64,000 nucleotides of DNA from Odontocerum albicorne (GCA_949825065.1 OX463845.1:22032516-22096515); one strand, 5' to 3'; shown: positions 10,820 to 22,204, numbered from the stretch's first letter. Numbers and translations are program-made. Notes: a model not told the origin generated them from the sequence alone.

Positions 10820-13330
10820 TCACATCTTAATCTTAATCTGCCCTTTTTCTACCCACTGCTGAGTGAGGGCACCCCCATGACTATCACAGTTGTTCACCTG
10901 GTGTACTGGTAAAGACTCGGAAAGCTACCTCCGTTTTCTATCTGCCGTACAGCTTTGGAGAACACCTAGTGATTTTGTCTCAGCATAGAATGCTTCAATG
11001 TTAACTATATAGGTGTAGTATTAAAATTCTGGAAATAAATAATGATTAATACACGTGAAACTTCCTCAGTAGAGAGTATAAATAGTATCTTAATTCTGAA
11101 TGAAATAGCATGAGGATTTTAAGGATTCACTTTAAGACAGGATCTTTATCAGATTAAGACAGGATCACTAAAATCTATATTGTTGCCCGATGTTAGCAGC
11201 AATGGTTGCGGTAACGTTTCCTGGATCAAGTTTAACTTAAAGCAGATGACCGAACTTGCGTTGATTTGGATTGTATAGGAAGATTTGTCTGTATTTTAAT
11301 GTTTTACGGACATCTAGAAGATATATTAAGGATCTGTCTATGGGCTCGTTGACGGGTGGGAGAAGTACGCCATCGATAAATCTTGACAGTGTCAGGGGCT
11401 CAGCAAGAGAAGTGCATAACAAAACATGCCTGGAAATCTTTAAGTAGAGAAACAGCGGAGGAAGCAATAAACTATACCATTAACCAATACATCAAGATGC
11501 TGCGTGGGACGCGACGGTCTGCACAATACTCGAATCGAACTTCAGTTTTCAGAGAAAGTGCTGTCCATCCTACACGTTCCCATAATATTATATTAACAGC
11601 CGCGCCACTATTGTCATGCACCATGTAAACGGGTCATGTAAAATAGGTAACCTTCAGAAAATAACTTTATTTTTATTGAAATTAAGGACCACGTCTGCTC
11701 ATAATTCCATGTATGATTTGGTGGATATTTCTAATGAAGATGATGCTTAGCTCAAGAGAGTGCTTCGTAAGTATTTCCAGTCTTGATTTTGTTTTTTAGG
11801 TTATATTTATATTATTGAATTTAATTAATTGTATTTGCATCTTTTTCTACTTTTCGTGTTATACTTAACATTGGTCTGTTTAAGAATTGAATTTTGAAAT
11901 ACATACATTCTAATTGAAAGATTGTTTTTGGAATATGTTAATACGTCATATTTTGTTTAATAATTGGTACTATTATATGTAAAGGACACTTAAAGGTCGT
12001 TTATCTTGTTAGTTAATAAGATAAAAAATATGAATTAAAAAACAGTCAAGTTTCATGAAGTTTAAATTTAAAAAGTCGTCAAAGGGAATGAAGCTATTAA
12101 TAGATGAAGTCCTCTGAAGATGAAAGTTGTCACGCTAATAATGAATAAGAACGTGTTGAATGCGCGTTATAGATGGTTTGCAGTGCAGTGTACGAGTACT
12201 TCATTCATTCATAAGTTTAATATCAATATTGATTGTTAAGTAGGCACTCAAAACGAATAATCACAATGTGTATTTTGAGGTAGACAAAAGGCAGAATTGC
12301 GTTATATTAATGTTTTATCAAGTTTATTTCAATCAAAAAGTTCTCAGAATCTCTAACGGTTACGATGCTAAAACAGTATACGAGTACACAGTCGAAAAGA
12401 GTACAGAGTGTATTGGTGAAATGTAAATATTGTTTCACAACAGTTACTGTAACATCAGTGAATCACTCAAAGGAGATTTAACTGTAACAAAAATTAAAAA
12501 AATGTTCATCAATACATAATGTTTGTACGAGTATGAAGAAAATCTTCAACGGTTCCTTATTTAACAATATTGTGTGATTATGATATGCGACTTTCGTGAT
12601 CAAGTATGACGTCTGTGCGTGTTTGATTTATTGTGTGCAAATTGTTGTACTTCAGTAAGCCCGCAGCTTCAACACAACAAACAAAAAGTTTTAATGACAT
12701 ATAATTTATCATAAGTAGACTATGAGCCATAGAAAAATAATATTATTTAATAGTCGAATAACAGATTTCAATATAGTATATTAGAAAAAAAGTTATTTTA
12801 CTTCATGGATACACAAAAGTCCAAAAGGGCTGCGATTTAATAGGTTAAAAGAATATATTAACTCAAAGACAAATTACTAAACGGTAATTAATATTCCACC
12901 TGTCACATGTTCAGAGTTTTAACACATACGTGACACATGTATCCGAAGGACACCATGGCATCCCGGTGTGAGGAGGAACTGAACCAAGAAACATACACAC
13001 AAATTTCAAACATCATCATTACAACAGTCATAGTCCGCTATCTTATTATGTGTGTTATAGTGATATGAAGTAACTATTAAGTTAGGGCTACATGTTTAAA
13101 ATAAAAGAATATCGCGCCAAATTAAATCGCTATATAAATATAAAATGGCGAGAGAAGTGATTAGTAAAACTATAGCTCAAATAAATTTGTTGATCGTATG
13201 AACGTTGATTGATCAAAATAGTCTAGAAAAAATAACGCAGAAACTGGTAGAAAAGTGAGAGGCTTTTAGACGAGGCGATTTGATGATGTAAGATAGATAG
13301 CAGGAATTCATTGGTCGAGATTTGAGAAAT
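10820..13330. other. AT-rich stretch with no supported gene
   Basis: At 10925-10985 a frame reads SESYLRFLSAVQLW, reminiscent of non-LTR ORF C-termini but too short to call. A frame open at 11383-11628 (plus) is lysine/arginine-rich with no recognisable domain. TACGAGTA occurs at 12191, 12379 and 12526. A short resemblance to family S2 exists near 12580-12665 (TTCGTGATCAAGTATGA ... TTGTACTTCAGTA). No host gene is seen. Confidence 0.45.
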
Positions 13331-13364
13331 ATACTCGTATATACTCGTATATACTCGTATATAG
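13331..13364. repeat. 10-bp tandem repeat (TACTCGTATA)x3
   Basis: Three perfect units place the dispersed 8-mer TACTCGTA at 13332, 13342 and 13352. This shows that the motif can expand as a minisatellite. Confidence 0.95.
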
Positions 13365-13395
13365 ACGAAAATCTTCCGTTTTTCAAAATTTTAAT

Positions 13396-13745
13396 CACTT
13401 TGTCCAATCATACTTTTCTAGGTCATCATCTACCACGACTTCACTCATGCTTGCACTATAAATTAGTTTTGTCAGTCTTTCATCTTTCATCCGTCCAATA
13501 TGTCAAATCCCCTAAACGTGTTCTTTTTTAAGCATTCTAGCCTTAGGATGCAACATCATCAGTGGGACATCATTTCCATTTCTTATTCTGTCATACATCA
13601 ACACACCAGATATGATTTTCAGAGTATGGATTAACATCGTATTTGTTCGGCTCCTTTCATTAACTTTTCACGTCTATGTTTCACTCTCAAATATCATTTA
13701 TGGACTAATGCGTTGTTGTAAACCATAATGTTAGCAAATCCTAAT
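13396..13745 (-). pseudogene. RTE-type retrotransposon fragment, reverse transcriptase part
   Basis: The stretch resembles 55895-56160 over TCTTATTCTGTCATACATC...ACACACCAGA, a CTTTTCACGT stretch and TTGTAAACCAT. It lies in the same orientation as other minus-strand family C copies. The coding potential is destroyed by frameshifts. Matching between copies, rather than translation, supports the call. A 20-base word shared with 14975 (CTAGCCTTAGGATGCAAC) sits inside it at about 13538. Confidence 0.5.
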
Positions 13746-13749
13746 ATTT

Positions 13750-14220
13750 TTTAGTTTGAAAGTATGTCTTTTAGTCCGACATGATTAAGTATTTAAAAAT
13801 TTGGCATTTCAAGATTTTAATAAATACTCGTCACGGGTTTAAGTTACTAAAAAGTCAAGACCAAAACATTTCAAAAGTCAAGATCAAAACAACACACTGC
13901 ATTTTCCCGTTTATGTTGCATTTCATTGAAATACTTCGCAGTTGTTGTGCGGTATTTTTACAGTTTTAAATTAACGGCTTGAACAAAACTTGAAGTTTAT
14001 ATGTAAGATTTCGTATCTGCACCTGGTTGTGAAGAATTTACTGCAGATATATACATAACTTTTCATTCCGGTATTTCTTGTTTTAAATTTATTTCGTTAT
14101 CTTCACGATATACAAATATGTTTAAATAATGAATTAAAAGACAAACGTTTGCTTAAAAGCAAAAAATAAATGAAATAAAATTAATAATATAATTACACGA
14201 GTGGGTGTTACGTAACCGAA
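13750..14220. other. AT-rich stretch, no gene seen
   Basis: Includes a frame open at 13781-13969 without protein-like features. Nothing further is supported. Confidence 0.45.
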
Positions 14221-14224
14221 ATGA

Positions 14225-14365
14225 GTTAAAATTGTAATAAAAGGCTCTAGAATGGTTTTTACTTAAGGTATCTTCAACATCTTTCTGGTTGGCTGGAAGA
14301 GATTGCCACTTGGAAATAGATCTATCAGACTGTACTGTATACAACAAAAGTGTAATAAAAGATAA
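14225..14365 (+). repeat. SINE family S1, body and 3' end
   Basis: It shows GGTTTTTACTTAAGGTATC, TTTCTGGTTGGCTGGAAGAG, ATTGCCACTTGG and TACTGTATACAACAAAAGTG followed by TAATAAAA. The tRNA-like head is absent. Confidence 0.75.
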
Positions 14366-14439
14366 GACCATCTCGAAAAAAAAAGAAAGACTGGCCAATA
14401 AGAAATATTTCGTCTAAAATATCTGCGATACGGTACGAT

Positions 14440-14730
14440 AGGCTATTCTTCGTGATCGAGTATCATTGTCAGGAAAGAAAGCTGTTGTAATTCAGCAAGT
14501 ATGCAGTCTTGACCTATCAAACCCAAAGTTCGGAAGGTTTAATTTGGTGCAGCCTTCCGTTAAGCCGAGTTTCCAAAAACGTATTTTTTTTCTTCTTAAT
14601 AGGTCTATAAAAATATGAAAGGCAACATATAAGCTACAGAAAAAAACATAAATTCAAATGTAAAATAGCTTAAAAGTAGAAATATTTGCTCATTAAGTGA
14701 ATGCTAACCATTAGACCACGGCCGCCGGCA
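14440..14730 (-). repeat. tRNA-derived SINE, family S2, copy 1
   Basis: In order on the plus strand it shares ACGATAGGCTATTC, TCGTGATCGAGTAT, TATGCAGTCTTGA, ATCAAACCCAAAG, AACATATAAGCTACAG and AAAACATAAATTCA with the copy at 58890-59305. Its right end (CTAACCATTAGACCACGGCCGCCGGCAGA) is a reversed tRNA-like A-box region, so the element is transcribed leftwards. The B box is better preserved in the other copy. No coding capacity. Confidence 0.75.
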
Positions 14731-14984
14731 GAAATATCAGCAAAACGTGGAAAAGTCTACATTGCGTCTGATTATATTGCAAATAAACCAAATTCAATTA
14801 TTAAAAAAATTATCAACTACATTTTTTATTTATTAAACCAGTTATTTCAAGTATTTATATATTTTGATTTCGAGTGTAAAACGTTCGAAATAAAAAAAGG
14901 TGATGGGTTATGTCAGATTAAAGTTTTATTGAAAAGAGAATGGATATAGCTCAGGTCGGTAAAGCTGAAGCATACTAGCCTTAG

Positions 14985-15065
14985 GATGCAACTGAATGCA
15001 GTGTAGTGGTGAGTGGTAACGGCTCCGGCGTGGGAAATTGAAAGTAATCGATTCAAATCAAAATG
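14985..15065 (+). repeat. tRNA-like head of a SINE (unclassified)
   Basis: GTAGTGGTGAGTGGTAACGG resembles an A box and TAATCGATTCAAATC a B box, with tRNA-like spacing. No cloverleaf with matching acceptor arms is evident, so it is SINE-like rather than a tRNA gene. Confidence 0.45.
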
Positions 15066-15194
15066 TTTGGAACGTAACGTCAACAAACATCACATAGAAT
15101 TTTAATTTTGTGCTGAGTAATGGTACGCTTCTTGTCAGCGGCGGAACAAATGAAAACATATGGGGAATTTATCTTATATTCAAATGATTTCAAC

Positions 15195-15340
15195 GTAAAC
15201 CTTGAACGGAGTAAGAGAAACATATGCAGCTGCATTGATTCGAAGTAGGCGTAAGAAGTACGCCACGATAGGAAAATTTGGCGTTCTGTCTTCTGTGCCT
15301 ACTCCATCAAGGAAATGGAGGTATATGTTTGTATGTTAAC
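15195..15340 (+). pseudogene. RTE-type retrotransposon, family C, 3' end
   Basis: The plus translation gives RKIWRSVFCAYSIKEMEVYVCML, the terminal SVLSAYP segment of the family, after a degraded arginine-rich stretch. The TATGTTTGTATGTT just behind it is the ATGT-type tail seen in other copies. Confidence 0.6.
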
Positions 15341-15552
15341 CTAGTAAATTGTAATACTGTGAACATACTTAGTCGATTATTAAATAAATATAATTGTTTT
15401 TATACACAACATTTTTCAAGATTGCGTCAATCGTTTGCAAGATCTCATTGTTTTCTCTTAGGATATTACCTTGTAAGTCGTGTAGGTAGATCATTAGTTC
15501 TTGAAAACGGTTGATTCGCTAAATAAGGCAACTGAATTAATTTTTTATTTGT

Positions 15553-15760
15553 CGACCTTTGTTGCCTAGTTCGTAAGACGGGTTGCCTCCGATTCGGGGA
15601 TCACGGGTTTGATTCCCGTTGGAACCCAATTTTATTGAAAAATATTCCTGTTTGATTTTCTTAAGGCCTTTTTTAACGTTGTAAGGGATTGGCACAACAT
15701 AATAAATCCGCCAGGTCGTACTGTATATAACGAAAGTGCAATAAAAAAAGTAATACAATT
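15553..15760 (+). repeat. tRNA-derived SINE, family S1, near full length
   Basis: Head: TTGCCTAGTTCGTAAGACGG (A-box region) and ACGGGTTTGATTCCCGTTGGAACCCA (B box and T arm). Body: CCTGTTTGATTTTCTTAAGGCC, CCGCCAGGTCGTACTGTATATAACGAAAGTGC, ending AATAAAA. With 17855 and 54005 it provides the clearest picture of the roughly 210-base S1 unit. Confidence 0.85.
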
Positions 15761-15764
15761 TGAC

Positions 15765-17325
15765 AAGTAAATTATTATAAAGAACGGTGAGCGCAATGAA
15801 TACGCTACACCAGGGGTTTAAAAACGGTACTATCTAACACAATTTTTGGAATTGTACTATCTAATACAATTTAAGAAGAATGTTATCAACCAGCACCCTT
15901 TTTTCATTTTCCAAAGTGATACAATGATTCTGCTGGTCATATGATTATAATGTTAATTTTCGACAAGAGTTATTTTATACGAGCTGAAATATTCGAATAA
16001 AATGAGTTTTCTTTATCAACAAGTGTAACAAATATTACTTATCAAATATTGTAAGATGTGCGTCACCCTAAAAAATATTGCATTACTCAGAATACGTTTT
16101 CATCCCAATTTTTCTTCGTTCCCTTCTTATATTAGTATTTTTAACTTGAATTTTAATAAATCCTTTTTTTTTGTATAATGTGTTATAGATTAAAACAAGT
16201 TCGCATATACAAGATAAGCTACTTGGTCGGAAAATAATACGGTACAGCAATAAGTCCGCCAGGTGTACCATAAAAAACATGTACACAATATAATATAAAT
16301 AATTAAATAATCGCACAAAATCAAATATAATGAGCGAATGTCCATTGTATATGTTATGTACGAGTACATTGAGCGAATGTCTTCCAATTTATAATTTAAC
16401 TTCAGCTCGCATACCACTGGATATACTTATTATAGTACTTGTATGTGAACTGATATCTGCGTGAAAAAGAGGAAAATCCACTAAAAAAAAAATCTACGAA
16501 AGTAGGAATTTATTCTGTAATAATAAAATTCTAGGGTTGACTCTTTATTGTGTAATAAAATAGTTAATTTTATTATTATTTTTCCTTATTATGTAATATT
16601 GAAAAGGGGGGTTCTTTCTTTCGAAATATCCATTTAACGAGATTTACTAATCAAAACGAAGAATTAATTACCTTTCTTCTAAAAAAAATCAATTAAAATA
16701 AACACATTAGACAAATGCTCTTTTGATAAGCCACTGCTTCTTAGCACTTTATTCATTTTCTACATACTACAAAATATAACTTGTAACAGTGGGCTGATGG
16801 ACAAAGTGTTGAATTCTTATTGTTAATTAAATAGTTTAATGCTTTGATTATAAGATAACCGTGTGGTGGTAACCCAAATGGTTGCCTTAAATGTTGGTAA
16901 GTAACATTTAAATTGCGCTTTTATTGCGTTTAATGTACCAAAGATTCTAAATGGGTTTTCATCAAGTGTTTTAAAATATACTAAATGTAGAAAGATTCAA
17001 TTTGAAGCAGGAAACGAATTATTAAGAACCGTTTTAAAGTGGTAATTTTTAATGTAAACACAGTTGTACTCCAAAAATGGTATTTTTTTGTACATATTTG
17101 AGAATTTTAATCATACTTTACATAGTTTGCTAAATTTAGTGTAAAACGTGTAGTTGAGGTTGATCAAGCTAACATACCGGCCTAACTCGACCAGTCGTTT
17201 GGAGTTAGCTACATAAGTATGGAATAGATTTCTCTGGAGTGAAGGCACTATAGGGCTAATTATAATCCAAGAGTAATCATAATAATAATTCAAGATGTAT
17301 GAGTGTGAGTGTCTATTGTGATAGA
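15765..17325. other. AT-rich stretch, no gene seen
   Basis: A weak S1-like tail (GCAATAAGTCCGCCAGGTGTAC) is present near 16239. TACGAGTA is at 16359. The resemblance of 16075-16125 to 1070-1115 is noted. No coding signal. Confidence 0.45.
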
Positions 17326-17329
17326 CGAT

Positions 17330-17730
17330 ATGTGTGAAATTACCTTAGAAGAGGTACAAGCGGCAATCAAGGATATGGAAAAGGGGAAGGCTGCAAGGTA
17401 TAGCAGTATAGTCTTTGAGTATGTTGCATATCAAGGGAATGGGTCGATTGCATGGATGCATGCTTTTTTTTAAATTAAATGTTGGAACTCTGGATACACT
17501 GCTTCTGACTGGAGGAAGGCCATGGTTGTACCATTGTATGTAAGAGTAAGAAAATAAATGTCAAAGAAAGCAGAGGAAGACTCCACATCTGACTTAAGAA
17601 TTTGCGGAACATGTTTGGATGCAGTTTTACAGAGTAGTTTCAAACTGCAATACACAAGACAAAGATTGCCATGATGGTGGCCAACCTCCGATAAGAGACA
17701 GAACATTGAGAAGAAAAAAAAATAAACGTG
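17330..17730 (+). pseudogene. internally deleted RTE-type retrotransposon (RT start joined to 3' end)
   Basis: The plus translation starts DDMCEITLEEVQAAIKDMEKGKAA, the well-known start of the reverse transcriptase domain (consensus ITxEEVxxALKxMKxGKAxGPDGI). It continues with a degraded SIVFEYV and WMHAFFKL. A GGRPWLYHCM stretch corresponds to WRKAxVVPLYK after a frameshift. About 100 bases on, it jumps to KIAMMVANLR and a GAGAAGAAAAAAAA tail, which is the end of family A ORFs (compare 38060 and 55560). Almost all of the catalytic domain is therefore deleted between about 17600 and 17640. Dead copy. Confidence 0.75.
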
Positions 17731-17854
17731 CCCAGGGGAAGATGTATCTAATAATATTAAATTTGTTACATGCGCCCTTTTCTAGAAATTAATAGGAAAT
17801 TACTAATACGAGCTTTAAAAATGCCCTCTAAGGACGGAATTACCTCTAAGGACG

Positions 17855-18080
17855 GAAATGGACGACCTCCGCGGCCATATTGGTAAGGCGCGATCCAGAC
17901 TTCCGAGCCGGAGGTTGTAGCTCCAATTTCTGTTGCAACCCAGATTTTTTTTAAAGTTTCCAGTTTGGTGTTTACTAAAGGTACCTTTAACATCTTTTTG
18001 GTTGGTTGGAAGACATTGCTAAATTGAAATACTCTCACTAGATTGTGTTGTATACAATGAAAGTGTAATAAAACACACTT
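17855..18080 (+). repeat. tRNA-derived SINE, family S1, near full length
   Basis: A-box region GGCCATATTGGTAAGGCGC and B-box region GGAGGTTGTAGCTCCAATTTC are followed by the body (CCAGTTTGGTGTTTACTAAAGGTACC, TTTTTGGTTGGTTGGAAGACATTGC) and TACAATGAAAGTGTAATAAAAC. The B box has lost the core TTCGA. Confidence 0.8.
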
Positions 18081-18194
18081 AAATAAGTTAAATAATAGTT
18101 CATTATTGGTAAACATTATGTGTGATTTTTTAGTATGGACTAAAAATCGATATTTTATTGAATTCAAATACTGTCTTTATTCAGATTATCTAAA

Positions 18195-18375
18195 ACAATT
18201 TATTACAAATGATACAAGTTTGGGAAGACTTAGGGAACGTGGTATGACCAAATTAGTCAAATTCTGAAAGAGGAAATAGTGAAGTCTTAAAGATAGAAGA
18301 GCAAACATGCCAAGGTTTATAGACGCCAAAAAAGTGTGCCAGAAAAGATGTAGGACAGAAGTGTAAGTTGTACAG
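18195..18375 (+). pseudogene. RTE-type retrotransposon, family C, 3' part
   Basis: The frame LGRLRERGMTKLVKF corresponds to the GRPRKVWLDQVNQIL segment of intact relatives. ATGCCAAGG and GACGCCAAAAAAGTGTGCC then correspond to CMxRxxDAKKVC. It is heavily mutated and its last segment is missing. Confidence 0.55.
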
Positions 18376-18484
18376 GATAGGAATAAGTGATGGTGAAATA
18401 AGAGACAAAATAACTCAAATTGGCAAAAAAGTATTCAATACATGTCTAAACTTCGCGTGTCTAGTGAATAGCTTATCAAACAAC

Positions 18485-18605
18485 TGGATTCGGCGGCCAG
18501 ATGTCCTAGGTTTGGCGGCTAGATGTCCTAGGTTTGATTGCCGGTGAACTTCTGATTGGTTTCACTCTCTGTCCTTTTTTCATCTGATTTGTTTATAAAA
18601 AAGTA
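18485..18605 (+). repeat. B-box-like repeat with short internal duplication and TACT tail
   Basis: GGCGGCCAGATGTCCTAGGTTT is duplicated as GGCGGCTAGATGTCCTAGGTTT. The second copy leads into GGTTTGATTGCCGGTGAAC, a B-box-like sequence, and the unit ends in AAGTACTTACTTACTGA, a tetranucleotide tail of SINE type. No second copy was identified in this window. Confidence 0.4.
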
Positions 18606-18609
18606 CTTA

Positions 18610-19425
18610 CTTACTGATTGCCTTAAATTATATTTATGAGACTTATTCTAGATGAATCAAGATGATGATTTTTTTTCTTAACAGAAATTATCTTGATTCA
18701 CTTCAAGTACTCGTACTTCAATCATGCAATAGAAAAAAGTATTATACAACAATGTAATACGCAATGTACGAATAAAGCTGGAGGAAGCTTTTATGTTATT
18801 TTTGCCAAATTGCTAAATTGATATTTTTTATAGTACGTGACTTCCAACACGTTTTCTAATGGTAATTTTTGAATTATAAGTGCACACAAATATTTAAGTG
18901 AGATAATGTTTAAGCTCGTAAAATAATTGAAGCGTTGCCTAATCAAATTAAATTATTTCTGATTAATTAAATATATGTATTACTTGTAAACAAATCAATA
19001 TTGATACCAGAATTTAATATTAAGTAAACGATAAATAGCAGGATTATAATTTACTTAACTGTTTTACTGCTGAACATTTTTTCCAACACTATAACACGTC
19101 TATACATAGACTCTCAGCACTCTAATGGTTAATATTGAGCATGCCACATTCCAAAATGCGCAGAAAAAATATGGACATAGAAGGAACTTCATTTAGAGCT
19201 TGTAATTTCTAGATCGATATTTAAATACCTTCTGTGTCTGTGGCACTCTGAAATCAACTCCTTTAGCAGGACTTCGGGTTCTTGGTAACCTGCTCCCTCC
19301 CAATCTACGACGCAAATATGCATCGATGAGATAGTACCAGAAGGTGTGTCTAAATGACGCGTTACAAGTGCACGTGGGTGTTTCCTGCTTTCCTCCGACT
19401 CGCCTTCGATCTTTCTTGGTAGAGG
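18610..19425. other. AT-rich stretch; moderately GC-rich part at 19200-19430
   Basis: The two frames open at 19189-19473 (minus) overlap each other and the S1 tail. Their composition is not clearly coding and no domain is recognised. TACTCGTA occurs at 18708. Confidence 0.4.
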
Positions 19426-19429
19426 GACA

Positions 19430-19520
19430 ATGATTAGCTGAGAAGAATATGAGTTCACCAAAGATTTCCACATGGCAATAAACCTATCAGGTTGTACTCG
19501 TACTTATTCAACGAAAGCAT
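19430..19520 (+). repeat. SINE family S1, 3' end, with inserted TACTCGTA
   Basis: GATTTCCACATGGCAATAAACC and TATCAGGTTGTACT match S1. Where siblings read GTACTGTATACAACGAAAG, this copy reads GTACTCGTACTTATTCAACGAAAG, about five bases longer and now containing the dispersed 8-mer (19495). Confidence 0.7.
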
Positions 19521-20780
19521 AATAATTCACAAGTATTGATTATAATACGAGTATATCCACAAATATTGATATAAAAACTTCAAAGAGAATACATGTATAG
19601 ATAACTGAATCTCCAAAACAAATTACTCCGAAACAAATTTACTATAAAACAATTATTCTAACTAAATGGTGTATTATAAATAATGTATAAGTATAGCGTT
19701 AGCGGTCAAAGTATTGCCGTGACCAATGAAACCGAAAGGAGAATGAACCAGGAAAAATACATGAAAAATACAAAGACTATACAACTCGTGTGTATAATAA
19801 AACAGAAATATAAACGATTAACATCAAGATGCTTGAGTTAAGATATTCACCTGTCTTCGGTTGCCGACAAAGGTTTCGTCGTCGACTTAATCATATTCGA
19901 TAAGTTGAGATGGATAAAGCTTTTTGTTACATGATTATTATAGAAAAAATACGAGAACATCATTTTATATTGATTCTGCTTTCAACCTAAAGTAAACTAA
20001 TGAATTCAGGTTCATATTCAAACATTGAGTAGAAAAATAGAATTGAGATAGTCGATACATGACCGTGCCTTACAGTTATTTAGTAATTTATTAACAGTAC
20101 AATGTACCTCATAATGATTGTTAAAAAAATACAGTGAATGCTTCATACATAACAAAATAAAAAAATATGAAAATAAATAAAAACGAACAATTACAACACA
20201 AAAAAAATAATAATAAACAACACACAAAGTACGAAAGTACAGACGTCACAACTCGCACAAAAATACATGAATACTCGTACAATTCAACAATATGTATAGA
20301 TAGTTATTAACAAAATACGGGACCGTTTAAAGGCAGACAGAGAGCAATGTACCAAACCAGCCTCACTCTTGAAATTCATGTGAAAATAATAATATAGATA
20401 GATACAAAAAAAAACAATATGTCTCAAGATACCAATATACCTAAGTGTATAATTTTGAAAGGAAGTTTAAAAAAATAAGACCCAAAAGGTTAAAACAAAA
20501 TACATACGGCAGAATCAGATATGTTAGTTGTCATTTAACAAAGTTATTCTAGCACAGGAACGTTATTCATTGCATGTCTAAAAAGTTTAAGATGATAATA
20601 TACATAGATGTTCATAACGATGTTCAGTAATTTTAATTATTTTATCAACTTTAATATAAGCCTCAATTCTAATAAATAGCAAGCTATTTAGGTAAATACA
20701 TTACTTTAGGTTTTATTGGGGCAAATTTGTGAACCGTCACAGGGTTCATCCTAGAATTTCCGAACTATAGAAAATATGAC
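19521..20780. other. AT-rich stretch, no gene seen
   Basis: Long adenine-rich segments around 20100-20500 and no coding signal. TACGAGTA or TACTCGTA lies at 19546 and 20272. Confidence 0.5.
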
Positions 20781-20784
20781 TAAT

Positions 20785-20912
20785 AGAATCTTGTGCATGA
20801 CGAGACGTATTATATAAATATGGAAGAGGTAAAATAATTGTGCTTTGAAAGAAAAGTATGGATATCGGTTTTATCTGCCTACCCCACAAGCGACACGGCG
20901 TATTATATGAAT
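20785..20912 (+). pseudogene. RTE-type retrotransposon, family C, extreme 3' end
   Basis: CATGACGAGACGTATTATATAAATATGG and GTATGGATATCGGTTTTATCTGCCTACCCCACAAGCGACACGGCG correspond to the CMTRxxDV...RSVLSAYP end of the family. The following TIR transposon begins one or two bases behind its tail, so that element landed in or next to it. Confidence 0.6.
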
Positions 20913-20913
20913 A

Positions 20914-21444
20914 GGATGTCCCAATAAGAGCGTCGGGTTTAAATTTCACGCCATTTTTTTATAAGGTTGGCAGCTCTAAAAATTTCTTAAGTGCCATCTG
21001 TCAATCTTGCGATTAGTAAATATGGAACGCTAGATGAAAGAACAACGCGTTACTATTGTTAAAACTCATAAAAACGGGGAAAGTTTTGCTGAAATAGTTC
21101 GTCAACTTCGTGAAATTTTCAATCGAAATAATGATCCAAATGAGTCATCAATTCGAAGATTAAATAAAAAATTGAGGAAACTGGTTCGATTCTAGACAAT
21201 AAGTCACCCATGCGTTCTCGTAGCGGACGTTCACTCGAAAACATAGTCGCTGTGAAAGAAAGTATTACTGAAACCCCAAGGACATCAATTCGTCATCGTT
21301 CACAAGAATTAGACGTTTCAAGAAGCACCTTACAGCGAATTCTCGCAAAAGATCTGGATCCGCATGCCTACAATATCCAATTGACCCAAGAACTCACACC
21401 AGCAGACAGCAAAAACTAAATCCGGCGCTCTCATTGGGGTACTC
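20914..21444 (+). mobile_element. TIR DNA transposon, internally deleted derivative with N-terminal HTH coding remnant
   Basis: Left end GGATGTCCCAATAAGAGCG and right end CGCTCTCATTGGGGTACTC form imperfect inverted repeats of about 27 bases (reverse complement of the right end: GAGTACCCCAATGAGAGCG). Between them, translation gives MKEQRVTIVKTHKNGESFAE, a decayed SSIRRLNKK, then after a frameshift RSRSGRSLENIVAVKESI, RTSIRHRSQELDVSRST and QLTQELTPAD, then a stop directly before the right TIR. This is the helix-turn-helix N-terminus of an insect transposase family I know as the DUF4817 group. The catalytic part is absent, so the copy is non-autonomous. A stop in codon 4 (MER-stop) and a frameshift near 21180 disable even the HTH part. 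Confidence 0.8.
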
Positions 21445-21449
21445 TTTAT

Positions 21450-21985
21450 GTATAAATGCGGCAGTATACAGGTTGGAATATGAGTACTTACACAAAAAAT
21501 AAAAAAATATACAATTTATTGACTATCTTTTTCTGAAAGAAAAACCCGAGACTAAATTCAAACATATTTATAGAATAACTTAAAGCTCTCGTTGCATAGC
21601 CAAATTGTTGTCTTTCAATTGAGAACATTTAGGTGAGCTGGATATGTATACACGTCGCTATCGAACAATTCATATAGAGCCCGTTAGAACTCAAATAATT
21701 TAGTCACCTATGTGTGCCAAAGGCTAGCAATATAAAACGAGATACGTAAGCCATGAATAGGTTGTGGACTGAGTTGCACGTTATCGGAAGACTTCAAAGA
21801 TTGGTGCGGTCAACATTGAATATTTATACATATAGACCGTAAGTCAACAGTTAGAGAGAGGGAGAACACAGATGGGATATGCAAAAGAAAAATCTGAGGC
21901 GAATCTGAGGGAACCTGGATGAAAAGATTTAGAAAAAGAGCGGAAGAGATCGAGGATATAAATGTTAATAATGAAACGAGAAAAA
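21450..21985. other. AT-rich stretch, no gene seen
   Basis: A frame open at 21810-22073 on the minus strand is hydrophobic and low-complexity and runs into the direct repeat below. No gene is supported. Confidence 0.45.
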
Positions 21986-21989
21986 AAAC

Positions 21990-22202
21990 GAAGACTCGTT
22001 TTACGGGACATTTAACGGAAAACGCATCACAGTGAGTGCATGTCATAAATAGTTGCAATTTTATATATGTCATACATTAAAGTTTAAATGCTATTATAGC
22101 GATAGGAAAAACGCATATTACGAGCCATTTAACGGAAAGCAAATCTTAATAAACGCGTATCGTAAATTATAGGGATTTGATATATGTCATACATTAAAAC
22201 GT
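21990..22202. repeat. direct duplication of about 95-115 bp
   Basis: ACATTTAACGGAAAACGCA...GCAATTTTATATATGTCATACATTAAA (about 22007-22081) recurs as CCATTTAACGGAAAGCAAA...GGATTTGATATATGTCATACATTAAA (about 22125-22199). It is an old tandem duplication with many mismatches and no coding content. Confidence 0.75.
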
Positions 22203-22204
22203 AA

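Noticed and set aside
11383..11628. Basic 81-codon frame
   Set aside because: No homology recognised, no splice borders, and ordinary for a frame of this length.
13538..14995. Shared 20-base word CTAGCCTTAGGATGCAAC at 13538 and 14975
   Set aside because: The flanks do not match beyond it, so it is noted but not called as an element.
19189..19473. Two overlapping minus-strand frames of about 93 codons
   Set aside because: They overlap in different phases and run into an S1 SINE tail. Neither has protein-like features.
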